Source: Candidatus Omnitrophota bacterium
Lineage (GTDB): Bacteria > Omnitrophota > Koll11 > Duberdicusellales > 4484-171
Direction of reading: 5' to 3'
Assembly (NCBI GenBank): GCA_030692055.1
Contig: JAUYCY010000183.1
Location: 1 to 17,337 of the forward strand
Length of the DNA stretch: 17,337 nt
Positions 1-6,345 of the stretch are shown here, in pieces. The stretch's first letter is position 1. Each line of letters begins with the position of its first letter. The notes below the pieces were generated by a model, which was not told the origin of the DNA, did no database searches, and was given only the letters and a program-made list of their open reading frames with translations. The position numbers were made by a program, and so were the translations under genes.

Positions 1-139
1 TCGGCGAATACCCCGTGGCTTGCCACGGGGATGAAGCCGAAATCGTAAACGTAGTTGACCTCATTCCAAGGCAATGAATGAACCAGTGATAATATTAGTA
101 TAGAACATACTCCGCGGCTTGCCGCGGAGACTGGTTGAT
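1..139. repeat. Structured intergenic repeat C, copy 1 (139 bp)
   Basis: This stretch is repeated at 4376-4556, where the copy differs by one base in a hairpin loop (120 T versus 4537 C) and by a 42-base insertion. It holds two 8-bp GC-rich hairpins: CCCCGTGG/CCACGGGG (11-30) and CTCCGCGG/CCGCGGAG (110-129), both with a CTTG loop closed by G-C. The second hairpin lies inside an outer stem AACCAGT (81-87) / ACTGGTT (130-136). No reading frame of note is present. The copy starts at the window edge, so it may extend to the left. Its function is unknown. Confidence 0.85.
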
Positions 140-170
140 TCGGATTTTTAAAATTCGAACATTGTTTCGA

Positions 171-217
171 CCCATTCGACAGGCTCAAGGTCGTCCTGAG
201 CGAAGCCGAAGGACGAA
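171..217. repeat. Palindromic repeat D (TTCGACA..CTGAGCGAA type)
   Basis: An imperfect palindrome with a TTCGACAGGCTCA arm and a CCTGAGCGAAGCCGAA arm. The same motif recurs near 2985-3030, 6298-6345, 11230-11266 and 15738-15822. It is flanked by AT-rich sequence with scattered TTCGAA-like words (140-170, 218-245). Bases 218-323, downstream of the secretin stop, hold no gene or convincing terminator that I can see. Confidence 0.7.
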
Positions 218-323
218 CTTCGGATTTAGTATTTCGAATTTAACAGTTGACCTCTACTCATCTGGGATAAAACTATCTTGCCGACAACACGGTATAGAAA
301 AATATTTATAATTTAGCTTAGAG

Positions 324-1949
324 TTAACGCTTATTTTTTTCTCTGTAGACTATAGGGATTTCTATATTTAATTCCTCTAGGCCTACATCGGGAGGAAACG
401 GAGGAAAAGACAAACTCTTTACCAATTTAACTGCTTCGTTATCAAATATTCTATGGCCCGACGATTTACTAACCCGCACCTCTTTTAACTCTCCGGTATG
501 GGTTATATTTAACTTTAATACTGCCATTCCTTCCCAGCCAGTATTGATAATTGATGGCGGGTATGAAATATTGTCTGATATTTGTTTTTGCACTGTAGCG
601 ACGTAATCTTTAAGCTCATCGGGGAGTATGCCCGTATATAACTCCATAGTTCTCTGATCAAGTTTATCCTTAGATTCAATTATCTCTTCCTCCTGAATAA
701 CAACCCTAGGAGTAAGAGAAATCACTAGTTCCGTCTGGCTGGCCTGAAAATCTTTAGAGCGAAAAAGCATCCCTACTATAGGCACTTCACCAAGAGCAGG
801 GAATTTTTGCAGGCCTTCAGAATCTTTGTTTTTAATAAGCCCCGCGATGAACATAGTGTCTCCTGATTTCAAATTCAAAACTGTTTCTGCTATTCTTGTG
901 CTAAATGCTGGCACTTTTACTCCGGAAAGAGTTACCGCGTTGGCCCAATCTAATGCGCTTACCTCTGAATGTAAACTGGCGTAAATCTTTTTATTGTCCA
1001 AAGAAACTATAGGGCGTATCTTTAAAATAACACCGTACTCTTTGTAGGCAATGTTTACGCTCGTACCAGCTGAACCGGTAGTCGAACCGGTAACATAAGG
1101 GACTTCTCCTCCCACGGTAAGCTTTGCTTCTTCGCCGCTTAAGCATAAAATTTTAGGCCGGGACAATTCTTTTCCTTTTCCTGTCCGGATAAGGGTGTTT
1201 ATTTTGGCGGTTAAGGCGTCTCTTGACCAACTACCCATACCCCAAATTGCCTCCCATGGTTTTTGTATATCAAGAGTAGTTTGCACTCCCGAAGTGCTGG
1301 TACCTGTAGTTTTATAAGGCTCCTGCCTAATCTGTATATATTCCTGCCATTCGACGCCCAATTTATCCAATTCGCTTTTATTCAGCTCTAAAATACGTGC
1401 TTCTATCTCTACCATTTTGGATTCTTTCTTTACCGTAAGAATGTTCTCCACCCTATCCTTAAAAGGGTCTACCACCTTTTCTATTTGCTCTTTTGCTAGT
1501 GCGCTTACATCGCCGATAATAATTATTTTGCCGGTGCTTTCATTCTTTTTTAAAATAACATTACTAACTTTCAAATCTTTACGGATGAGCTTTTCAAGCC
1601 TATCCTTAACTCTGTCTAAATCCTGGTCATATACCGTGATATAATAAACTTTTTCTCCTTCTTTATCCCAAATATTTAAAGCAGTGTCGCCGGCCTTTTT
1701 AGCAACGACTACTACCTCTTTGTCCGATACTTTAGATATGTCGGCTATGTCGGGGTTACGGATAGATACTCTCTGGGGGAAAGAAACATTGACTACGCTG
1801 ACTTCTCCGTTCACCAAAATAATATCCTCTTGCTCTCCTCCTCCAAAAAGGGCCTGGGTAAGATTAGTAGTGTTTTGTGAAAAAACTCCTCTAGCCGCAA
1901 ATAAAAAGAATACTAAAATACCTATGCCTAAAGTTAATTTTTTTATCAT
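324..1949 (-). CDS. cpaC: Tad/Flp pilus-type secretin with C-terminal TonB-like domain
   Basis: Outer-membrane secretin of the CpaC/RcpA type, expected to form the channel through which a Tad/Flp pilus leaves the cell. It has an N-terminal signal peptide (residues 3-25, cleavage likely after VFS). A pilus N-domain follows at about 44-108 (VNGEVSVVNV, NPDIADIS), then a BON-like segment at about 110-175. The secretin core is at about 178-418, with SRPKILCLSGEEAKL, VPYVTG, the repeated I-R-P strand and the closing VPIVGMLFRS...TELVISLTPRVV signature. After an acidic linker, residues 447-538 form a TonB C-terminal-type domain (YP..I...GWEGMAVLKLNITHTGELK, SSGH..FD..AV, FPPFPP), which is unusual for a secretin. 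The ATG at 1949 is preferred over the TTG three bases earlier, because an AGGGGG ribosome site sits five bases upstream. cpaB lies upstream on the same strand. The secretin call is firm; Tad rather than another system rests on CpaB next door. Confidence 0.9.
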   Translation of the reverse strand: MIKKLTLGIGILVFFLFAARGVFSQNTTNLTQALFGGGEQEDIILVNGEVSVVNVSFPQRVSIRNPDIADISKVSDKEVVVVAKKAGDTALNIWDKEGEKVYYITVYDQDLDRVKDRLEKLIRKDLKVSNVILKKNESTGKIIIIGDVSALAKEQIEKVVDPFKDRVENILTVKKESKMVEIEARILELNKSELDKLGVEWQEYIQIRQEPYKTTGTSTSGVQTTLDIQKPWEAIWGMGSWSRDALTAKINTLIRTGKGKELSRPKILCLSGEEAKLTVGGEVPYVTGSTTGSAGTSVNIAYKEYGVILKIRPIVSLDNKKIYASLHSEVSALDWANAVTLSGVKVPAFSTRIAETVLNLKSGDTMFIAGLIKNKDSEGLQKFPALGEVPIVGMLFRSKDFQASQTELVISLTPRVVIQEEEIIESKDKLDQRTMELYTGILPDELKDYVATVQKQISDNISYPPSIINTGWEGMAVLKLNITHTGELKEVRVSKSSGHRIFDNEAVKLVKSLSFPPFPPDVGLEELNIEIPIVYREKNKR

Positions 1950-1964
1950 CAATTCCCCCTTTTT

Positions 1965-1987
1965 ATCCCGCCTACGCTCGGCGGGAT
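1965..1987. repeat. Small hairpin in the cpaB-secretin gap
   Basis: A perfect 8-bp stem ATCCCGCC/GGCGGGAT with a 7-base loop, just upstream of the secretin ribosome site. A similar CCCGCC/GGCGGG hairpin occurs at 10233-10251. Because it sits between two genes of one apparent operon it could modulate readthrough, but there is no T-run in the direction of transcription, so I do not call it a terminator. Confidence 0.6.
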
Positions 1988-2080
1988 TATACGCAAGAAA
2001 AAATACGGGCTTTTTGAGTACCTTTTTAACGTATTAGCGAAATCCCGATATATTTGTCAGGATAACCCCATAGCTTCATT

Positions 2081-2887
2081 TTATAGGGGCTTCTCTTCTT
2101 GTTTCGAACCCCTGTATACATCTACCGTGGGCGGTTTAGGCTGTTCCACTCGTTGCTGCACCATGCCCAACTTATTCAACAAACCGTCAAGAGTTAACGC
2201 AGAATACTCAAAATCTTCGGAAGTATCCAGAGGAGTTCTCAAGGTTAACCTTACCTTACCAAGCTCAAGCGCATAAGTAAGCATTTTTATGTCCTCTGGT
2301 TTAAGCGCAAGTGTCACAGTATTAGCTCTTCCTTCTACGCGGTAAGGAGAAATATTTTTATCCATAGCAAGGACTTTTATGTTCTGAAAAAGAGTAATTA
2401 CGATAGGAGCGTTCATGCCTCCGCCGGCAGGAAAACTAAATACCCCTACAATGTCAACTTTGTCCTGCGGCTTGATAAGCCCTTCTGTGGCAGAAAGCTT
2501 ATCCACGGCAATAGTGATAGCCCGATAGCCTTGAGGCACTAATTCGGAAAGATAACGGAAGCTGACTAACGGCTTTACGGAATCGCTATTGACGTGCTGA
2601 TCCTTTAAAATATCGGCTATGGCAAATTTACCTATAGCTGATTCTACTGAAGTTAAATCTCCCGGAAGCAATGTCTTAACAGAAACTGGTTTCATTTTAA
2701 CCATATCCGCGGTAATAGTCGTTTCTCGAGCAATATCGTCCTTAGCTACCACCACATCAACAATTTCTCCTTTACGCCTTAGCTCTTCCAACTCTCTGCG
2801 CTGTTCAGCTATGTATCTATTTATAATAAGTAAAGCGATCAATGCAAAAAGAACACCGACTATTAGATTTATTATTCTTTTATCCAT
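2081..2887 (-). CDS. cpaB: Flp pilus assembly protein CpaB/RcpC
   Basis: CpaB/RcpC family protein, an inner-membrane-anchored periplasmic factor thought to work with the secretin in Tad/Flp pilus assembly. A single N-terminal membrane segment spans about residues 7-25 and is followed by a charged coiled stretch (EQRRELEELRRK). A SAF domain lies at about 44-105 (VVVAKDDIARETTITADMV, then ...LLPGDLTSVE). The RcpC/CpaB domain at about 118-220 carries GYRAITIAVDKLSATEGLIKPQDKVDIVGVF with the usual G-D-x-V-D-I turn written as QDKVDIV, and ends with a LALKPEDIKMLTYALELGKVRLTLR block. At 268 residues it is near family size. AGGAGAAAGG directly precedes the ATG at 2887. The gap to the secretin is 131 bases and to the upstream PPIase stop 197 bases, both repeat-bearing, so cotranscription is likely but not shown. 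Confidence 0.9.
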   Translation of the reverse strand: MDKRIINLIVGVLFALIALLIINRYIAEQRRELEELRRKGEIVDVVVAKDDIARETTITADMVKMKPVSVKTLLPGDLTSVESAIGKFAIADILKDQHVNSDSVKPLVSFRYLSELVPQGYRAITIAVDKLSATEGLIKPQDKVDIVGVFSFPAGGGMNAPIVITLFQNIKVLAMDKNISPYRVEGRANTVTLALKPEDIKMLTYALELGKVRLTLRTPLDTSEDFEYSALTLDGLLNKLGMVQQRVEQPKPPTVDVYRGSKQEEKPL

Positions 2888-2984
2888 CCTTTCTCCTTTT
2901 TATTGAGGAGCACCCTGTTATATTTTTAGACTCGGGCACCTTTAAGTTATCTGCGCTTGGAATATGAATCCTTCCTTATTTCCT

Positions 2985-3030
2985 CGGGCTTAGCCCTTCG
3001 ATTACGCTTTAGGGTGATGAGCCTGTCGAA
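2985..3030. repeat. Palindromic repeat D in the PPIase-cpaB gap
   Basis: CCCTTCGATTACGC followed by GAGCCTGTCGAA matches the copy at 11230-11266 (CCTTCGATTACACTCAGG...GAGCTTGTCGAA). The stem has decayed to TTCGA...TCGAA ends. The remainder of the 2888-3084 gap holds no reading frame I would support. Confidence 0.55.
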
Positions 3031-3084
3031 CTACGCCGCGAACGTATAAAAAATAAGCCGACAGTGCGATAACCTCTACGCCGC

Positions 3085-3972
3085 CTATTTTATTAAATCT
3101 TCGCTTACGGCGACTCTTGCTTTTGCTTTAAATTTTGCTATAAGTTTATTTTCCTCGTTGAATATTTTTTCTTCCTTTAAAGCTTTTTCTAATTCTTTCT
3201 CTACTTCTGAAAAAGTAATCTCTTGCCCTCCCCTGATATCCTCTACTTTAATTATACAGTAACCGTCTTCGCCCCTAAAAAGACGGGGCGTGTCTCCCTT
3301 TTTTAGCGTTGCTACCGCTTCCCAAAAACTTCTATTCTTTTTTAAATCTTCTTGCGTAGGGCTTAACCATCCTTTATCTCCACCATTATCTTTTGAGCTA
3401 GCTATAGAATATTGCCTTGCTGCTCCCTCAAAGCTTTCCCCCTGAAGAAGCTTAATTAAAATTTCTTTGGCTTGGCTTTCGCTGCTTACTACAATTTCGC
3501 TTACTCTAACTTCCTGAGGTTTTTTTAACAAATGTTTATTCTTATCATAAAAAGACTGTACTTCAGTAGAGGAAACATATGTATTCTTTTCTATCTCGTC
3601 TCTTATTTTAGCTGCTAAAAGGGTATCGCGGGTATCTCTGAGCGCGCGCACCATATCTTCCTTTTTATCCAAACCCCTATCAAGAGCAATCTGTGCTAAT
3701 ATCTGCGCCTTGACCAAATCATTGAGGAACCTTTTCTTAAATTCAAGGCTATCTATATCTAAATTATTGCTTCTGGCCAAAGGTTTTAAACTATTTAAAT
3801 AATTTTTAAAATCGTCCAACCCTATTACCCAATCATTAACTCTGGCGAGAAGCGGCCCATTAATTTTCAGCTCTTTCCCTTCTGCGGTAGTTGTCTCAGG
3901 GGAAGGCTTAATATTGTTACAACCAACAAAAGTCATAAAACCGATAAATACCCATATTAATGTTCCTCTCAT
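3085..3972 (-). CDS. Lipoprotein parvulin-type peptidyl-prolyl isomerase
   Basis: A PpiC/SurA/PrsA-like foldase. The N-terminus is a lipoprotein signal with lipobox FVGC (Cys18), so the mature protein should be lipid-anchored facing the periplasm. Residues 40-150 resemble the SurA N-terminal helical region (LARVNDWVIGLDDFKNYL, then KKRFLNDLVKAQILAQIALDRGLDKKEDM). Residues about 153-247 are a rotamase domain: VRVSEIVVSSESQAKEI, GESFEGAARQYSIASSKDNGGDKGWLS, and GYCIIKVEDIR. The usual HI of the parvulin motif is EI here. A charged helical tail follows. AAAGGAGG lies six bases before the ATG at 3972. It is on the same strand as, and upstream of, cpaB and the secretin, so it may help fold envelope proteins of that locus; that role is inference. 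Specific substrate unknown. Confidence 0.88.
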   Translation of the reverse strand: MRGTLIWVFIGFMTFVGCNNIKPSPETTTAEGKELKINGPLLARVNDWVIGLDDFKNYLNSLKPLARSNNLDIDSLEFKKRFLNDLVKAQILAQIALDRGLDKKEDMVRALRDTRDTLLAAKIRDEIEKNTYVSSTEVQSFYDKNKHLLKKPQEVRVSEIVVSSESQAKEILIKLLQGESFEGAARQYSIASSKDNGGDKGWLSPTQEDLKKNRSFWEAVATLKKGDTPRLFRGEDGYCIIKVEDIRGGQEITFSEVEKELEKALKEEKIFNEENKLIAKFKAKARVAVSEDLIK

Positions 3973-4090
3973 TTCTTCCTCCTTTTAATAATAAGTTTAT
4001 CAACTTAATGCTATAAAATCAAGATTTTTTTTAAAAAACTATTTAGTTCGCTCTGGAAAAGTCTGTGCGAACTTAATTACACAGATTAGG

Positions 4091-4222
4091 TAAACCCCGT
4101 TAGAAAGTCTTCGACTTTCCAACGGGGAGGCTCACGCGGGGAATTAAACCCCGTGTTCGCTCTAAAAGGAATTATAGCTTCCCCCCCCCGCTGCAAGCAG
4201 CGGGGCTTTCTAACGGGGTAAA
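4091..4222. repeat. Repeat A: MITE-like element with 14-bp terminal inverted repeats
   Basis: ACCCCGTTAGAAAG at 4094-4107 is matched exactly, inverted, at 4206-4219. Inside are a second inverted copy of the left arm with one mismatch (CTTTCCAACGGGG, 4115-4127), a short CGGGG...CCCCG stem (4136-4153), a run of nine C (4181-4189) and an 8-bp hairpin CCCCGCTG/CAGCGGGG with a CAAG loop (4186-4205). No coding capacity. It interrupts sequence related to the CACAGATTA-type repeat: ACACAGATTA lies to its left and AATCTGCGTAATCT to its right. Confidence 0.75.
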
Positions 4223-4246
4223 GATTGCACTAATTGGCTTTATTAA

Positions 4247-4360
4247 TCTGCGTAATCTATATTTTCCGCCTCATGCCTAAGGCAGATCCGCCCCGATACA
4301 ATCGGGGCGGATCCCTTGTCCGTTCACCAGAGCGCGCTTTCGGCGAAAATCAGTGTAATC
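4247..4360. repeat. Repeat B, copy 1: palindrome inside AATCTGTGTAATC ends
   Basis: AATCTGCGTAATCT opens and AATCAGTGTAATCA closes this stretch. In between are CCGCCTCATGCCTAAGGCAG and a perfect 13-bp hairpin GATCCGCCCCGAT/ATCGGGGCGGATC with a 3-base loop (4285-4313). A tail follows with CCAGAGCG and TTCGGCGAAAAT, whose end pairs with ATTTTCCGCC at the other side. A related copy lies at 11071-11220 in opposite orientation, and its core also occurs inside the gene at 5280-6293. An 86-codon open frame runs through it but is clearly repeat sequence. Confidence 0.75.
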
Positions 4361-4375
4361 ATAGTTTATTCTCTC

Positions 4376-4556
4376 TCGGCGAATACCCCGTGGCTTGCCA
4401 CGGGGATGCCCGGCCTTCGCAGCCGAAGCGGCTGCTTCGGCGGAGTAGGCAAGCCGAAATCGTAAACGTAGTTGACCTCATTCCAAGGCAATGAATGAAC
4501 CAGTGATAATATTAGTATAGAACATACTCCGCGGCTCGCCGCGGAGACTGGTTGAT
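4376..4556. repeat. Structured intergenic repeat C, copy 2, with nested insertion
   Basis: Bases 4376-4408 plus 4451-4556 match 1-139 with one difference, at 4537. Both hairpins are kept (4386-4405 and 4527-4546); the second loop is CTCG instead of CTTG. Identity ends at the same point as in copy 1 (GTTGAT), which defines the right boundary of the element. With repeats A and B it makes up most of the 646-base gap between the divergent PPIase and PIN genes. Confidence 0.85.
4409..4450. repeat. 42-bp palindromic insertion nested in repeat C copy 2
   Basis: Comparison with copy 1 shows a clean 42-base insertion between GGGGATG and AAGCCGAAATCG. The insert is an imperfect GC-rich palindrome (GCAGCCGAAGC facing GCTTCGGCGG, ends GGCC and GTAGGC). 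No obvious target-site duplication is visible. Its length is a multiple of three. Confidence 0.8.
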
Positions 4557-4618
4557 ACGGGTTTTCCAGTATAAACTATTTGATTGCCTTTATCAAAATT
4601 TAGTTTAAAATATAGGCA

Positions 4619-5230
4619 ATGAAAAAACCCCCTGACATTGTCATTGATACAAGTATTTTTGTTAATCCTGACTCAAGAACTATCTTTGGGCAAAGCCCAG
4701 AGGCTGCGCTCTGTAATTTTCTAGCGCGATTACAAGAAAAAAAAAGCATAAACTGTTATATGCCGCCTTCAGTATATGAAGAACTACTGAAGTTTTTTGA
4801 AAATAAACCCTCTCTAAAAGAAACTATTCTCATCAATAAAAAGCCGCCTGCCTCATATCAAGCGCCTATACCCTCTCTATTTTTGTATGAGTTTATTGAG
4901 GAATTTCGCTTGCGGCTAAACAAGGGTTTACGTGTTGCTGAAAAATATGCCAGAAAAGACCTAAAAGCCTTTCTTTTACAAACACAGACAAAAACCAGCT
5001 CACACCCCACAAGAGAAGATGAAGAAATTATAAAAAGGCTACGCGAAGAATATCGCACGGCGTTACGTGAAGACATTATCGATAGCAAAGAAGATGTTGA
5101 CCTTATCCTTCTGGCTAAAGAACTCGATGCCTTGCTTGCCACCTCTGACAATGGCTTAGTCAAATGGGCGCAAAAGTTAGGCATTCATTGTATAGGAGCT
5201 GAGGAATTAAATAAATTATTGGAAGGCTAA
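4619..5230 (+). CDS. PIN-domain RNA-ligase-partner family protein
   Basis: A 203-residue PIN-like protein matching my recollection of the RNA ligase partner family (UPF0278, MJ0950-like) found in archaea, Aquifex and some candidate bacterial phyla. It opens with VIDTSIFVNPDSRTIFG, which supplies the first PIN aspartate (residue 10). Further acidic positions are in PPSVYEELLKFF, DSKEDVDLILLAKELDALLATSDNGL (the second and third metal-site regions) and VKWAQKLGIHCI near the end. Family members often occur with an ATP-dependent RNA ligase; none is present in this window. No good ribosome site precedes the ATG. TTGCCT (4584-4589), 16 bases, then TAAAAT (4606-4611) could be a promoter giving a nearly leaderless transcript, a weak inference. 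Its biochemical activity is not established here; a nuclease role is only implied by the fold. Confidence 0.75.
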   Translation: MKKPPDIVIDTSIFVNPDSRTIFGQSPEAALCNFLARLQEKKSINCYMPPSVYEELLKFFENKPSLKETILINKKPPASYQAPIPSLFLYEFIEEFRLRLNKGLRVAEKYARKDLKAFLLQTQTKTSSHPTREDEEIIKRLREEYRTALREDIIDSKEDVDLILLAKELDALLATSDNGLVKWAQKLGIHCIGAEELNKLLEG

Positions 5231-5237
5231 CCTAATC

Positions 5238-5276
5238 TTATTCGCGAGAATTTGCGTGCAATTCGCGAAAATTCGC
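5238..5276. repeat. TTCGCG-rich repeat between convergent genes
   Basis: Four TTCGCG or TTTGCG words spaced 7-16 bases apart (ATTCGCGAGAATTTGCG, then AATTCGCGAAAATTCGCG) fill the 49 bases between the stops of the PIN gene (plus) and the CNNM gene (minus). The words can pair with each other, so it could act as a two-way transcription barrier; no T-run supports a classical terminator. Confidence 0.45.
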
Positions 5277-5279
5277 GTT

Positions 5280-6293
5280 TTATATCTTTATAATAGATAA
5301 AATAATTTCCCGCATCAGGTCCTCAAGCGTAATTATTCCGCAAGGTTTCTTTCCTTTAAATACTAAAACAATATTTTCCTTTTTCGCTCTTAGCGCGGTA
5401 AAGGCTTCGTAGAGCTTTTGATTACACCCTATCTTTGTAATCGGCCTTATGAAGAGGTGCCAGTCGCTGTCAGGATTATAGAATAAATCATAGATATTAA
5501 TATAGCCGATAATTTCTCTGTTTTTTCCGCCCAAGGCGCCGCTCTGGCGCACAGACAGGGATCCGCTCTTGGCGGAGGATACCGGGTAACGCGTAAGGCC
5601 GTGCCTTTTAACTACTTCCAAAATCTTTTCATAAGAATCATTGTAACCTAACGTCACTGCTTTACTTAAATGCACATAAACATCTTTTACTTTGCTGCGC
5701 CTGAATTCAAAGACTTCTTCTATCGCTTCTTTTTCTCCCTTATCAATGCCACCCTGGTGTTCTATTTCCTTGACTAAATATTTTATCTCTTCCTTTGTTA
5801 CAAAGAGCGAACGTTTCCTTACTTTTCCCACAAAAGTATCAATCAGGAATCTGCTTACCGCCTCAATACTGCTGACTATGAGAAAAAGCATTTTTTCAAA
5901 AAAATAAAAAATACCGACCACTGTGCAGCTAAAATCTTCCCTAAAATGCCTGCCGATATTTTTAGGAATGAGTTCGCCAAAAATAACTATGAGCGGCGTG
6001 AACAAAACCGTAGCCCAAAAATTACTCCTATGTATTCCTAGGTGGATGAATAAAAAAGTAATAAAGCTCGAAGAAAGAACTAGTGAAAAATTTATACCCA
6101 CTAAGGTAGTTGCCAAAAATCTTTCCGGATTAAGCAATAGCTGGTAGACCTTGCCTGCCTTTTGGTCTCCTCTATCTTGGCGGTGGCGAAGCTTGAGCAT
6201 GCTGGATGAGATAACGCTGATTTCTACGGCGGCAAAAAATGCCTGCACCACCACAAATAATAAACAGCCAAATATGTAAAGATAAAGCATCAT
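5280..6293 (-). CDS. CNNM/CorC-like membrane protein, short form with DUF21 and CBS pair
   Basis: Member of the CNNM/HlyC-CorC family of membrane proteins, linked in other bacteria to Mg2+ or other cation export. Residues 1-150 are a DUF21 transmembrane domain (FFAAVEISVISSS, then TTLVGINFSLVLSSS, IFGELIPKNIGRHF). Residues 165-195 carry the usual KEEIKYLVKEIEHQGGIDKGEKEAIEEVFEF linker, split here between VKEIEHQGG and IDKGEKEAI. Two CBS motifs follow at about 200-275 and 285-335, the second ending in GIITLEDLMREIIL. The protein stops there, at 337 residues, without the C-terminal CorC_HlyC domain found in its neighbour. Residues 240-258 interrupt the first CBS domain between RYPVSS and REIIGYINI and are encoded by repeat B-like DNA. 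The gene starts 35 bases after the neighbour's stop, with repeat D sequence where a ribosome site would be; ATG 6290 is an equally possible start. Confidence 0.85.
   Translation of the reverse strand: MMLYLYIFGCLLFVVVQAFFAAVEISVISSSMLKLRHRQDRGDQKAGKVYQLLLNPERFLATTLVGINFSLVLSSSFITFLFIHLGIHRSNFWATVLFTPLIVIFGELIPKNIGRHFREDFSCTVVGIFYFFEKMLFLIVSSIEAVSRFLIDTFVGKVRKRSLFVTKEEIKYLVKEIEHQGGIDKGEKEAIEEVFEFRRSKVKDVYVHLSKAVTLGYNDSYEKILEVVKRHGLTRYPVSSAKSGSLSVRQSGALGGKNREIIGYINIYDLFYNPDSDWHLFIRPITKIGCNQKLYEAFTALRAKKENIVLVFKGKKPCGIITLEDLMREIILSIIKI
5523..5578. repeat. Repeat B-like palindromic insert inside CNNM gene
   Basis: Read on the minus strand, this DNA holds CGGATCCCTGTCTGTGCGCC then AGAGCGGCGCCTTGGGCG. 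It aligns with intergenic repeat B at 4308-4345 (CGGATCCCTTGTCCGTTCAC, CAGAGCGCGCTTTCGGCG) with only small indels. It encodes AKSGSLSVRQSGALGGK, which has no counterpart in the CBS fold and sits between two conserved strands. The frame is kept. Confidence 0.75.
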
Positions 6294-6297
6294 TTAT

Positions 6298-6345
6298 ACT
6301 TCGACTTCGCTCAGTATCAACCCTGAGTTTAACGAGGTGGGTTGA
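6298..6345. repeat. Palindromic repeat D between the two CNNM genes
   Basis: ACTTCGACTTCGCTCAG, a seven-base loop and CCTGAGTTTAACGAGG form a decayed palindrome spanning the 35-base gap. The element overlaps the last codons of the upstream gene (encoding the tail residues N-P-P-R and the TAA stop) and reaches to within five bases of the downstream ATG. Confidence 0.6.

Noticed and set aside
1..323. tRNA or other known RNA gene in the left gap
   Set aside because: The hairpins do not form a cloverleaf and there is no T-loop GTTCGAATC-type sequence in a tRNA context; it is a repeat.
4181..4189. Run of nine C as a phase-variation tract
   Set aside because: It is inside a repeat, not in or just before a gene, and may be an assembly length error.
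4234..4494. 86-codon open frame on the plus strand
   Set aside because: It runs through repeats B and C, including the 42-base palindrome; the translation is repeat-derived and there is no ribosome site.
4619..5230. PIN gene as a VapC toxin of a toxin-antitoxin pair
   Set aside because: At 203 residues it is longer than typical VapC, no small antitoxin gene lies upstream, and the N-terminal VIDTSIFVNPDSR fits the RNA-ligase-partner family better.
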